DNA of 55,143 nt from Syntrophobacterales bacterium. GTDB taxonomy: Bacteria; Desulfobacterota; Syntrophia; Syntrophales; UBA5619. The stretch is taken from positions 1 to 55,143 of the forward strand of contig JAHYJE010000024.1 of NCBI GenBank assembly GCA_019429105.1, read 5' to 3'. A program made the position numbers and the translations under genes. Below, piece by piece: positions 7,867 to 15,702 of this stretch (positions are counted from its first letter, which is position 1; every line of letters begins with the position of its first letter). Under the pieces are notes generated by a model that ran no database searches, was not told the origin of the DNA, and saw only the letters and a list, made by a program, of their open reading frames with translations.

Positions 7867-9711
7867 TTATCCGCAAGCCCTTTTCACGATTGTGACAATC
7901 CCATTGCCGCCATCAACCCTTAGTATGTCGCCTGTCTTGATTATCGAGGTTGCAACTCCAGTGCCCGTGACAGAGGGCAAGCCATACTCGCGCGAGACTA
8001 TGGAAGCGTGACAGGTAAGTCCGCCAATGTCGGTCACGGCAGCCTTTATCTTTGTAAAGACCGGCGCCCATGATGGATTGGTGGATGGACAAACCAGAAT
8101 CTCGCCGGGTTTGAGTTCGACAATATTTTGAGAAAGTTTGATTACCCGGGCCGGTCCTTCAACAACCCCTGACGATGATGCAAATCCTTTTATTTCGTTT
8201 GCCGATAAATCAGCGCCTTTGAGCCACTCTTCCACCTTGTCGCTGGTTATGCCCCAAAGCATTACGGTAAATGGCTCCGACACCTCTTCCGGCGGCACTC
8301 CCAGTCCGGGAACAGGCGCCCATTCTCTTGCAGCGGCAAGTATCTTTTCTCTCTTTTCTGCCTTCTCCATCCAGTATTTGCTTCTCGTAGGGGCGCCCAC
8401 GCCCAATGCCCAGGCGGTCACCATATCCTCCAGCAGCATTGGCACTTCAAATCTATTGAAGAGAAAGATATCGTCCGTCTTCTTCAATACATTATACTTT
8501 ACCAGCAGATTTCCAAACTTCCTTACCTTATCGAACCATATCGTATGGAACCAGTTCTCTACCCAGAAGATGTGGTTTTCGGTGAACTGATATATTGTTC
8601 TGACCGCATTATAGGCATCTTCAAAGGACTTCCTGTCATCCTCAGCCATTATGAGCTTTTTGTACTCTTCAACAAGGCCTTCCCTCTCTTTTTCGATGGC
8701 CTTAAGCGACCGCTCGATCTTTTCCCCTTTCTCAAGCCTTTCAACGTAGCTCTGCATATAGCTGAACGGCACATCCGGCTTGTTTACCCAACTGCCTTCA
8801 TAGTGAAACCAGCCGCTTGCACAGGATACAAAGAACCATGGATCCTTTATCTTCTCAAGCTCCTCCAGCCAGGCCCGGCCCTCCTGCGTGCCCTGCAATT
8901 CTTTCATCTTCTCGTCAGCCGATATATTCTTTTTAAGAATGTCGCCAACCGGCCGCTGCGCCACAGCCAATCTGCTCAATCTGCACAACTCTTCATCCGG
9001 ACGGAACATGGCTGCATCAACGCCGGCAACCATTTTCATAACCGCGCCGTCTTTTATACCCGGGAATAATTTTTTGGCCGTATCCACAAACATCAGGTAG
9101 GCAAGGTAAGCGAGGTTCAGATACTCAAAGTGGTATTGCCACCCTAAAAATATCTGATTTACCAATGTATTGAACGCCGCCATCACTTCATACGCCGGGG
9201 TATATCCCTTTGTCACAGGGAAAATATCCTCATCCGGCACATACTTGGGCAGTTCTTCCGGCACCTTGACATTTTGCATATCCCTTCCGAGAGTCTGGAA
9301 CTTCTCAAGCCATTTTTGCCATAACATATCGTAATTCTGCAGGACGTAGGGCAGCCTTTTCCCGAAAACCTCCGCCTTTTCTCCAATAACCTCGGGCGGC
9401 GGCGGTTCAACAGCCGATATATACATATAGCAGCCTAACATCCGCTGCTGCACCCCCTGGGCAGGAGGAATGCAGAAAACCCTCGTGGTATATTGGGAAA
9501 GAGAAATCTGCCATGCCTCATTGAAGATATCATCGAGCGGATACAGCGCTTCCGGATCATGGATCTTATCCTGATACCAGAAATGCCGCTTCTCCCAATC
9601 ATCCCTATCCTTGCTGAATAAACGATGCGGCGGGTACATTTCCTCCCAACCTGCCATTGCCGGCGGGAACTTTACCTCTTCTGCATAAGGAAACTTTTTT
9701 TCTTCTGCCAT
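7867..9711 (-). CDS. PpsA-like phenylphosphate synthase catalytic-His subunit (PEP-utilising enzyme)
   Basis: A 614-aa protein whose C-terminus carries the swivelling phosphohistidine domain of PEP-utilising enzymes: GGLTCHASIVSREYG with the phosphorylatable histidine at about residue 568, then LPSVTGTG and GDILRVDGGNG. The long first part (W-, E- and K-rich, about residues 1-500) resembles the 70-kDa phenylphosphate synthase subunit and not PEP synthase itself. In that enzyme the subunit takes phosphate from ATP through its partner and passes it to phenol. It is first in its operon, with AAGGAGG before ATG and the promoter at 9987-10016. The substrate here is inferred; a rifampicin-phosphotransferase-like or other dikinase role is a less likely alternative. 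Confidence 0.72.
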   Translation of the reverse strand: MAEEKKFPYAEEVKFPPAMAGWEEMYPPHRLFSKDRDDWEKRHFWYQDKIHDPEALYPLDDIFNEAWQISLSQYTTRVFCIPPAQGVQQRMLGCYMYISAVEPPPPEVIGEKAEVFGKRLPYVLQNYDMLWQKWLEKFQTLGRDMQNVKVPEELPKYVPDEDIFPVTKGYTPAYEVMAAFNTLVNQIFLGWQYHFEYLNLAYLAYLMFVDTAKKLFPGIKDGAVMKMVAGVDAAMFRPDEELCRLSRLAVAQRPVGDILKKNISADEKMKELQGTQEGRAWLEELEKIKDPWFFVSCASGWFHYEGSWVNKPDVPFSYMQSYVERLEKGEKIERSLKAIEKEREGLVEEYKKLIMAEDDRKSFEDAYNAVRTIYQFTENHIFWVENWFHTIWFDKVRKFGNLLVKYNVLKKTDDIFLFNRFEVPMLLEDMVTAWALGVGAPTRSKYWMEKAEKREKILAAAREWAPVPGLGVPPEEVSEPFTVMLWGITSDKVEEWLKGADLSANEIKGFASSSGVVEGPARVIKLSQNIVELKPGEILVCPSTNPSWAPVFTKIKAAVTDIGGLTCHASIVSREYGLPSVTGTGVATSIIKTGDILRVDGGNGIVTIVKRACG

Positions 9712-9986
9712 AATAAACCCCTCCTTTTTATAAAAAATCGTTCCGGTCTCCTGAATTACACGCTACGCGGCCAGCATAATTGCCCCGTCTTCCCCCTCCT
9801 TCCCCGACTAATGGTCAGATAATTGTAATTTCCAATCATCAACATGCTGAAATGCTTATTCAACATCATCCATTGCGAAAAGGCCACGCATGCTTTATGA
9901 CCCGTAAATGGCATCCGCGGAAAATCATCTTCTGTTGTTGTAAAGTGGCAGTTCTTGAGATGTGAGGATATCCCTCTATGGCCGGG

Positions 9987-10016
9987 CTTATATTATAGGG
10001 AAAATCCCCTTGTCAA
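9987..10016 (-). promoter_or_regulatory. Predicted sigma70 promoter of the ppsAB-like operon
   Basis: On the minus strand TTGACA (10011-10016) is followed 17-18 bases later by ATATAA/TATAAG (9987-9993). It would give a 5' leader of roughly 270 nt before ppsA. The palindrome at 10038-10054 lies 21 bp upstream of the -35, a typical LysR activator position. Confidence 0.6.
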
Positions 10017-10037
10017 CGCTATTATTTTTATAATATC

Positions 10038-10054
10038 CATAAGATAAACTTATG
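10038..10054. promoter_or_regulatory. Candidate LysR-type activator site upstream of ppsA
   Basis: CATAAG and CTTATG are perfect six-base arms around ATAAA. The site is just upstream of the predicted -35 at 10011-10016 and shares the ATCCATAAG half with the palindrome between ubiD and lysR. Role inferred from position and symmetry. Confidence 0.5.
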
Positions 10055-10329
10055 AAATATGCACACCCGAACTGGACTTCCGGCAGGCCGTAACAGTTGC
10101 GCTGATATGCGTCTGCAAATTCCCGTCATCGGGCTCAGTGGGAGTCAACATCCTGAACGAAAAAAGCTCTTGACAAGGAGGAAAAATTTATCCATAAGTT
10201 TCGGCGTTGAGCTTATCCATGGCTATAAAATGATCATGCATTCAGCACCTACCAGGGAGAAAGCATTAGCGATTTCATCTGAGAACGCACCTCTCCACTT
10301 ACCCGGAATTTACGGGAAATTGTTCACTG

Positions 10330-10552
10330 AATTATGCATGTTCTCATCATTCGTTGTCCAATATTGAAAATGTCATTAGTAATCAAGCGAAGCGACAGGA
10401 AAAGACAACCTATGTCAGAGCGGGGCTAAAGATGCAGGTCTAATCAATGCCATACAGTAGATAGCGGGCATGAATTTATCGTCCCCCTTGAACCTCAAAT
10501 CATGGCGGCTTATGGAGCGGCCATCATAGCTGAAGAGAACGTTGCTTAAAAT
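10330..10552 (+). pseudogene. Remnant C-terminus of a BadF/HgdC-type acyl-CoA dehydratase/reductase activase
   Basis: No long open frame survives, but pieces in different frames match the end of the ATP-dependent activase family. One frame near 10418-10455 reads SGAKDAGLINAIQ and then stops. Another, from about 10457 to the TAA at 10550-10552, reads FIVPLEPQIMAAYGAAII and ends EENVA. Both are the order and wording expected at the family C-terminus, where a GG(V)AKN-type motif precedes a P-x-x-P-E/Q-I-M-G-A-x-G-A-A end. At least one frameshift separates them and upstream parts are unrecognisable. Family members activate benzoyl-CoA reductase-like or 2-hydroxyacyl-CoA dehydratase enzymes, so loss of a complete copy next to iorA is notable. 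Confidence 0.65.
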
Positions 10553-10573
10553 ATAAAAAAGGAGAAAGCTAAC

Positions 10574-12424
10574 ATGAACGAGTTATTGCTGGATAGTCCA
10601 GGGGAAAAAATGCTGATGCTCGGCAATGAAGCCATTGTCCGGGGCGCAATCGAGGCGGGCGCGGCGGTTGCAACCTGCTACCCCGGAACCCCCTCTTCGG
10701 AGATCGGGGACACCTTTTTCAAAATCCAGAAGGAGTCCGGCATCTATTTCGAATACGCCATCAACGAAATGGTCGCCCTGGAGGTTGCCGCTGCGGCGGC
10801 CATCGCAGGGGTACGGGCGATGTGCAGCATGAAGCATGTCGGCGTGAATGTTGCCGCCGATTTTCTGATGTCGCTTGCCTACGAGGGGGTGAAGGGCGGC
10901 TTTGTCCTTGTCTCGGCAGACGACCCCTCCATGTTTTCCAGCCAAAACGAACAGGATAACCGCATGTACGGCAAGTTCTCCGGCCTGCCGGTTCTGGAGC
11001 CGTCCTCAATTGCCGAAGCCAAAGAGATGGCCCGCTATGCCTTTGATCTTTCCGAAATGCTTAAGGAACCGGTTATCCTGAGAACCACCACGCGCATTAA
11101 CCATTCCACCGGGGTTATTTCGCTGGGGCCGATCGCCGGGAAAAATTCCCAGGGCTCTTTTCCGAAGGAACCCTTGCGAAACACTCTCATTCCGAGTGTT
11201 TCGACGAAATTGCACAAGCTCCTGCTCGCCAATTGGGAAAAGGCCGCCGGGGAATCCGACCAATCCCCGTACAACTTTGTTTCCGGCGAGGGCAAGTTGG
11301 GGATAATCACCAGCGGCGTAAGCTTCAATTATGTGAGCGACGCCCTGCAGGATCTCGCGCTGACATCACGCGTAAGCGTCCTGCGCATCGGTTTTTCCCA
11401 TCCGCTGCCGGACAGGCTGATCAAGGATTTTATCGCCAAATGTGAGAAAATTCTGGTCGTTGAAGAGCTGGAACCCTATCTGGAAGAGGGGGTGAAGGTT
11501 AAAGCCCAGGAAATCGGCAGCGTCATCCCGATCAAAGGCAAGGGCGACGGTCTTTTTTCCCGGGCCTATGAATTCAGCCCCAGCATGGTGCGCAAGGTTA
11601 TCGCTTCCTACTTTGGGGTAACGTGCCCGACGAAGGAGGCGGTAAACATCGACATCCCCAATATTCCCCAGCGGCCCCCCAACCTGTGCGCCGGCTGCCC
11701 CCATCGGGCAACCTATGCCGCAATGCGTCAGGCCTGCGGAGACGAACCGATTTACACAAACGATATCGGCTGTTACACGCTGGGGGTGCTTCCCCCCCTA
11801 AGCATGTCGGATTTGTCCGTCTGTATGGGGGCCAGCATCGGCATGGGCTCCGGCATGGGTACGGCAACGGGCAGAAAGGTCGTCTCCTTTATCGGGGACT
11901 CCACCTTCTTTCATGCGGGAATCCCGGGGCTGATAAACGCCCTGCATAACGGCCACAACCAGACGGTGGTCATCATGGACAACGGGACAACCTCGATGAC
12001 CGGCTTTCAGCCTGATCCCGGCACAGCCATGGAAAATATGGGCTTCAACAACCTGAGCGTCTCGATCGAAGCCTTGGTGAACGGCATCGGGGTCAAGCAT
12101 GTGACCGTCGTCAAACCGTTCAAGTTCAAAAAGACGGTGGAGCAAATCAAGGAGGCCATCGCCTTCCCGGGGCTTTCCGTAATCATTTCCCGCGAAATAT
12201 GCCCCATGTACGAAAAGACCTTCAAAAAACAGGAAAAACGGTCATACTTTGTTGACCACAGCAAGTGCAAGAATCATCGGGTTTGCCTCAATACGCTGGC
12301 CTGCCCGGCTTTCTATCTGGAAGGGGAGCAGGTGGAAATTGATGAAGCAAGCTGCATCGGCTGTACGCTCTGCGTTCAGGTCTGCCCGGAAAATGCCATA
12401 AGACTCAAGAAGATAGGAGAATAA
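10574..12424 (+). CDS. iorA: Indolepyruvate:ferredoxin oxidoreductase, alpha subunit
   Basis: IorA oxidatively decarboxylates aryl pyruvates to aryl-acetyl-CoA with reduction of ferredoxin. The 616-aa protein has the expected layout: N-terminal pyrimidine-binding domain (GNEAIVRGAIEAGAAVATCYPGTP-type segment, about 16-40), central domain, TPP-binding domain with GDSTFFHAGIPGL near residue 440 and a DN pair about 25 residues on, and a C-terminal ferredoxin-like tail. The last four-cysteine motif is complete (CIGCTLCVQVCP). The first reads CKNHRVC before LACP, with His where most members have the second Cys. RBS is AAGGAG. It is followed two bases later by iorB. Substrates may be indolepyruvate, phenylpyruvate or 4-hydroxyphenylpyruvate. 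Confidence 0.93.
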   Translation: MNELLLDSPGEKMLMLGNEAIVRGAIEAGAAVATCYPGTPSSEIGDTFFKIQKESGIYFEYAINEMVALEVAAAAAIAGVRAMCSMKHVGVNVAADFLMSLAYEGVKGGFVLVSADDPSMFSSQNEQDNRMYGKFSGLPVLEPSSIAEAKEMARYAFDLSEMLKEPVILRTTTRINHSTGVISLGPIAGKNSQGSFPKEPLRNTLIPSVSTKLHKLLLANWEKAAGESDQSPYNFVSGEGKLGIITSGVSFNYVSDALQDLALTSRVSVLRIGFSHPLPDRLIKDFIAKCEKILVVEELEPYLEEGVKVKAQEIGSVIPIKGKGDGLFSRAYEFSPSMVRKVIASYFGVTCPTKEAVNIDIPNIPQRPPNLCAGCPHRATYAAMRQACGDEPIYTNDIGCYTLGVLPPLSMSDLSVCMGASIGMGSGMGTATGRKVVSFIGDSTFFHAGIPGLINALHNGHNQTVVIMDNGTTSMTGFQPDPGTAMENMGFNNLSVSIEALVNGIGVKHVTVVKPFKFKKTVEQIKEAIAFPGLSVIISREICPMYEKTFKKQEKRSYFVDHSKCKNHRVCLNTLACPAFYLEGEQVEIDEASCIGCTLCVQVCPENAIRLKKIGE

Positions 12425-12426
12425 TA

Positions 12427-13026
12427 ATGGATATGATAAGAATTGTCATTGTTGCCGTGGGCGGCCAGGGGAACCTCCTTGCCTCTCACCTGTTGGGAGA
12501 AGCGGCCCTGGCGCACGAGGTGCCTGTGCAGATCAGCGAAATTCACGGGATGGCGCAAAGGGGCGGGGTTGTAGAATCCTCCATCCTGCTGGGCAAGGCG
12601 CAAAGCAATATAATCTCCCCGGGCGAAGCGGATATCCTCGTTGGCTTTGAACCGCTGGAAACCCTCAGAGCCATTGGAAAATGCAATAAAGATTCCATAG
12701 TCCTTTCCAACACCGCTCCTTTGCCCCCCTTCACCGTGGCAATCGGCATGGGCGTCTATCCGCCGGTTGAGGAAACGATGAACCTGATCGGGGCGCAGGT
12801 TAGGAAAAACATCGCCTTCGACGCCTCGAGTCTGGCTCGCCAGGCGGGAACCTTATTGAGTCTTAACATGGTGATGCTGGGCGCTCTGGCCGGAACCGGG
12901 CTAATCCCCATCTCGGCGGACATGCTGAAACAGACGATCAGCGAAAAAACAAAGAAGGCCTTTCTGGAAATGAACATAAAGGCCTTTGACCTGGGATATG
13001 CCGTAAGCGCCGGCGCTGTTCATTAA
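12427..13026 (+). CDS. iorB: Indolepyruvate:ferredoxin oxidoreductase, beta subunit
   Basis: The 199-aa beta subunit has the gamma-type CoA-linked domain of 2-oxoacid:ferredoxin oxidoreductases: VAVGGQGNLLASHLLGEAA at the N-terminus, EIHGMAQRGGVVESSI near residue 38, and DILVGFEPLETLRA near 68. It begins three bases after the iorA stop, so the two are co-translated partners of one heteromeric enzyme. The product aryl-acetyl-CoA would be a natural substrate for the reverse direction of the acyl-CoA ligase encoded next, yielding ATP or the free acid. Length is normal and no key motif is missing. Confidence 0.95.
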   Translation: MDMIRIVIVAVGGQGNLLASHLLGEAALAHEVPVQISEIHGMAQRGGVVESSILLGKAQSNIISPGEADILVGFEPLETLRAIGKCNKDSIVLSNTAPLPPFTVAIGMGVYPPVEETMNLIGAQVRKNIAFDASSLARQAGTLLSLNMVMLGALAGTGLIPISADMLKQTISEKTKKAFLEMNIKAFDLGYAVSAGAVH

Positions 13027-13045
13027 CGACATATTATAAAATGCC

Positions 13046-13068
13046 GAGGCGGGCCTCACGCCCGCCTC
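13046..13068 (+). promoter_or_regulatory. Intercistronic hairpin between iorB and the ligase gene
   Basis: GAGGCGGGC and GCCCGCCTC are perfect nine-base arms around CTCAC. No T-run follows. It probably affects transcript stability or partial termination between iorB and the ligase. Confidence 0.6.
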
Positions 13069-13090
13069 TACTGATAAGGGAGGAACGACA

Positions 13091-14689
13091 TTGAATCTTG
13101 CAACGTTTTCAGGATTGAACGCGAGTAAATTTCCGGAAAGAGAATTCATTATCGAGAGTTACCCTTCCCGGAATTTCCGGAGAAGCTTCACCTGGCGGCA
13201 GTACAACGGGCATGCCAACCGGATTGCCAATTACCTGCTGAAAAACTGCGGCATTAAAAAAGGCGACATCGTCCTGCACCTGATGATGAACTCGATAGAA
13301 TGGCACGCAAGCTACATCGGGGTATTAAAGACAGGAACGACGGTGACCCCTTTGAACTTCCGCTTCGCGAGCGGCGATATCAAGTATGCCGCCGACGTCG
13401 CCAAATGCAAGGTCTTCATCTTCGATGAGGTTTTCCTGCCGAAAATTCAACCCATCATGAAGGAAATGGACTACTGCAAATATTTCATCTGCCTCGGCGA
13501 CAACGTCCCCCCGGGGATGATCTCCTATCGGGAGATAGCGGAAAAGGGCGACAGCACGGAGATTTGCGTGGAGACGGCCGACGACGACATGGCGGAGCTG
13601 ATGTTTACCTCCGGCACCACCGGGGCGCCGAAGCCGGTCTCCCATACCCATAAAAGCCTTTTCTTTACAGGGATAGGCAACGGCCTTTCCTTAAACGACG
13701 GATATTACAGCATTTATCTTACGCCTCATCCTTTCTACCACAGCGGTTCGCTCTTCCATTCCTTTCCCTCTTACATCGCCGCCGGCAAGATCCTGATGCC
13801 GATGGAGTTTAAACCGGAGTATTACATAAGAACCCTGGCTGAGGAGAAATGCACGGGGGGATTCAATACCGTTCCCACCTGGTCGGACCTGATTAATGCC
13901 ATCAAGGCGGGAAAGATTGACCTCAAGGATTATGATCTTTCGGCATTGAAACATATAGAGCTGGGCGCCCAGCCGGTGCCCCACGTGCTTCTGGAAGATT
14001 CCAAGCGAATATTCCCCAAGATCAAGTTTGGCATTACCTATGGGATCACCGAAGGGGGCGGAGGGTTCACTGCCCTCTGCCAGGACGAGCATCTTTTGGA
14101 GAAGCCGGGCTCTATCGGCAAGGCTACCGCCTTTATGGAGATCAGAATCGTTGACAGCAACGACAAGGAGGTTTTGCCGGGGGTAATCGGCGAACTGCTC
14201 CTCAAGGGGCCCCGACTGATGAAGGAATACGCCTTCAACCCCGAGATGACGGCCAAGACCATTGTTGACGGCTGGCTCCATACCGGCGATCTGGCCTACA
14301 AGGACGAGGAGGGGTTCATTTTCTTTGCCGACCGGGCCAAGGATCTCATCATCCGGGGGGGGGAAAACATCTTTCCCGTCGAGATCGAGGATTTTCTGAG
14401 AAGGCATCCGAAGGTGCGGGACGTGGCAGTGATGGGCTTCCCCCATGTCCGGCTCGTGGAAATTGTCTTTGCCGTAATCGAGGCCAAGGAAGGCGAAACG
14501 CTGAACGAAGGCGAGATCCTCGATTTCTGCAAAAAGAGTGATTTTGCGAAATACAAATGGCCGGAAAAAATCATCTTTGCCCCTGTTCCCCGCAACCCCT
14601 CGGGCAAGATTGAAAAACCCAAACTACGGGATTTTTACGTAAAACCGGCAAAAGAGGCGTTGGCGGCGGAATATAAAAAAAGGACTTGA
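13091..14689 (+). CDS. AMP-forming acyl-CoA synthetase/ligase
   Basis: The 532-aa protein is a full-length adenylate-forming ligase that joins a carboxylic acid to CoA through an acyl-AMP. Landmarks are the phosphate loop FTSGTTGAPKPVSHTH near residue 170, the YGITEGGGG acid-binding turn near 318, GWLHTGDLAYKDEEGF near 398, the hinge RAKDLIIRGGENI near 415 and the C-terminal catalytic lysine in NPSGKIEK near 501. It starts at a TTG preceded by GGGAGG, 64 bp after iorB, so it likely belongs to the ior transcription unit. Aryl-acetates are the contextual guess; fatty or other aromatic acids remain possible. The usual second glycine-rich YGxTE motif is conserved. Confidence 0.9.
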   Translation: MNLATFSGLNASKFPEREFIIESYPSRNFRRSFTWRQYNGHANRIANYLLKNCGIKKGDIVLHLMMNSIEWHASYIGVLKTGTTVTPLNFRFASGDIKYAADVAKCKVFIFDEVFLPKIQPIMKEMDYCKYFICLGDNVPPGMISYREIAEKGDSTEICVETADDDMAELMFTSGTTGAPKPVSHTHKSLFFTGIGNGLSLNDGYYSIYLTPHPFYHSGSLFHSFPSYIAAGKILMPMEFKPEYYIRTLAEEKCTGGFNTVPTWSDLINAIKAGKIDLKDYDLSALKHIELGAQPVPHVLLEDSKRIFPKIKFGITYGITEGGGGFTALCQDEHLLEKPGSIGKATAFMEIRIVDSNDKEVLPGVIGELLLKGPRLMKEYAFNPEMTAKTIVDGWLHTGDLAYKDEEGFIFFADRAKDLIIRGGENIFPVEIEDFLRRHPKVRDVAVMGFPHVRLVEIVFAVIEAKEGETLNEGEILDFCKKSDFAKYKWPEKIIFAPVPRNPSGKIEKPKLRDFYVKPAKEALAAEYKKRT

Positions 14690-14798
14690 ATTTCGGGAAT
14701 CTGCATTTTTTGATGTAATTGCGCAATGCTCTGGGCGGACATGGCGAGCACAAGCTGTTAGCTTGAGGGGACAGCTTGGTTTTGAGGAATTTCAGCCC

Positions 14799-15702
14799 AT
14801 GAAAAAATATTTTTTAATTGGGTTCGCTTTAATTATCGTCTCAGGGATTGCGGATGCTTCCGCACGGGTACTTCCCCGGATGATTATCTCTGTTGAAAAT
14901 ACGGATGACCACTTTCAAAGCGTTGCCGTCAAGAGTTTTGCCGATGAATTAAAGGAAAAACTTGCCGGACGGATTGATGTTCAATTTTTTTCCAACGCCC
15001 GTCTCTTCAGGGATAAAGATGTTGTCCAGGCCTTGGCTCAGGAAAAGCTTGAGATGGCTGTGCCCGGAACCTGGAATGTCACTCAATTCGAACCGAATGT
15101 CGGAGTTTTTTTGCTTTCGGTTTTCTATGGCAGACCGGCCGAGGCCAATTACAGGGTTCTGGAAAGCGCTGTCGGAAAAAGCATCAACCGGGAGCTGGAA
15201 AACCATCTCCCGATAAAGGTGCTGGGCCGGTGGCTTGATCTTGGCCATGCCCATATTTTCGGAATCAACAAGAAAATTTCCAAACACTGAGGATATTGAA
15301 GGTCTCCGGGTGAGGGTGGCTGGCGGCGCCGCCAATGAATTGAGGATAAAGGCATTGGGCGGAAAGCCGCTGATTGTGCCATGGCCGGATCTTCCCGAAT
15401 ATATGGAGCGAGGCCGGGTGGATGCGGTATTGACCAGTTATGAAACGATCCAGAGCGCCCGGCTCTGGGAACGGGGGATCAAGTTCGCGTTTGAAGACAA
15501 TGAATATTTTCCCCAATATATACCCATGATCCGTTTATCTTTCTGGAACAAATTATCACCGGCTCTCCAACAAATTGTAACAGAAACATGGGAGAAGCAC
15601 ATCGGCGCGTCCCGCAAACAGGCAGCGGAAGCCCAAATCAGGGCTAAAGGCCTGCTTGTCCAAAATGGTGTTGAAGTTGCCATCTTTCGAAGAACACCGT
15701 GA
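14799..15702 (+). pseudogene. DctP-like TRAP solute-binding domain, frameshifted
   Basis: From ATG 14799 a lipophilic signal peptide (KKYFLIGFALIIVSGIADAS) is followed by a DctP-type periplasmic binding domain (FADELKEKLAGRIDVQFF, ALAQEKLEMAVPGTWN). This frame ends at 15290. The homologous remainder continues in the next frame from about 15275 (TEDIEGLRVRVAGG, then WPDLPEYMERGRVDAV) to 15702. One extra base near 15272-15285 explains the break. TRAP binding proteins deliver acids to DctQM permeases, but no dctQ or dctM is adjacent. The frame breaks again at 15650-15700 into a sensor-like segment, so the chain may once have been one polypeptide. Pseudogene or assembly error cannot be told apart here. 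Confidence 0.75.

Larger units (their letters stand above)
9712..10573. other. Intergenic region between ppsA-like and iorA
   Basis: This 862-bp stretch carries the minus-strand promoter (9987-10016), the palindrome at 10038-10054, the ppsA-like ribosome-binding site near 9722, and a degraded activase C-terminus at about 10330-10552. Between 10060 and 10330 I see no gene, only a further ATCCATAAG nonamer near 10191. Confidence 0.6.
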
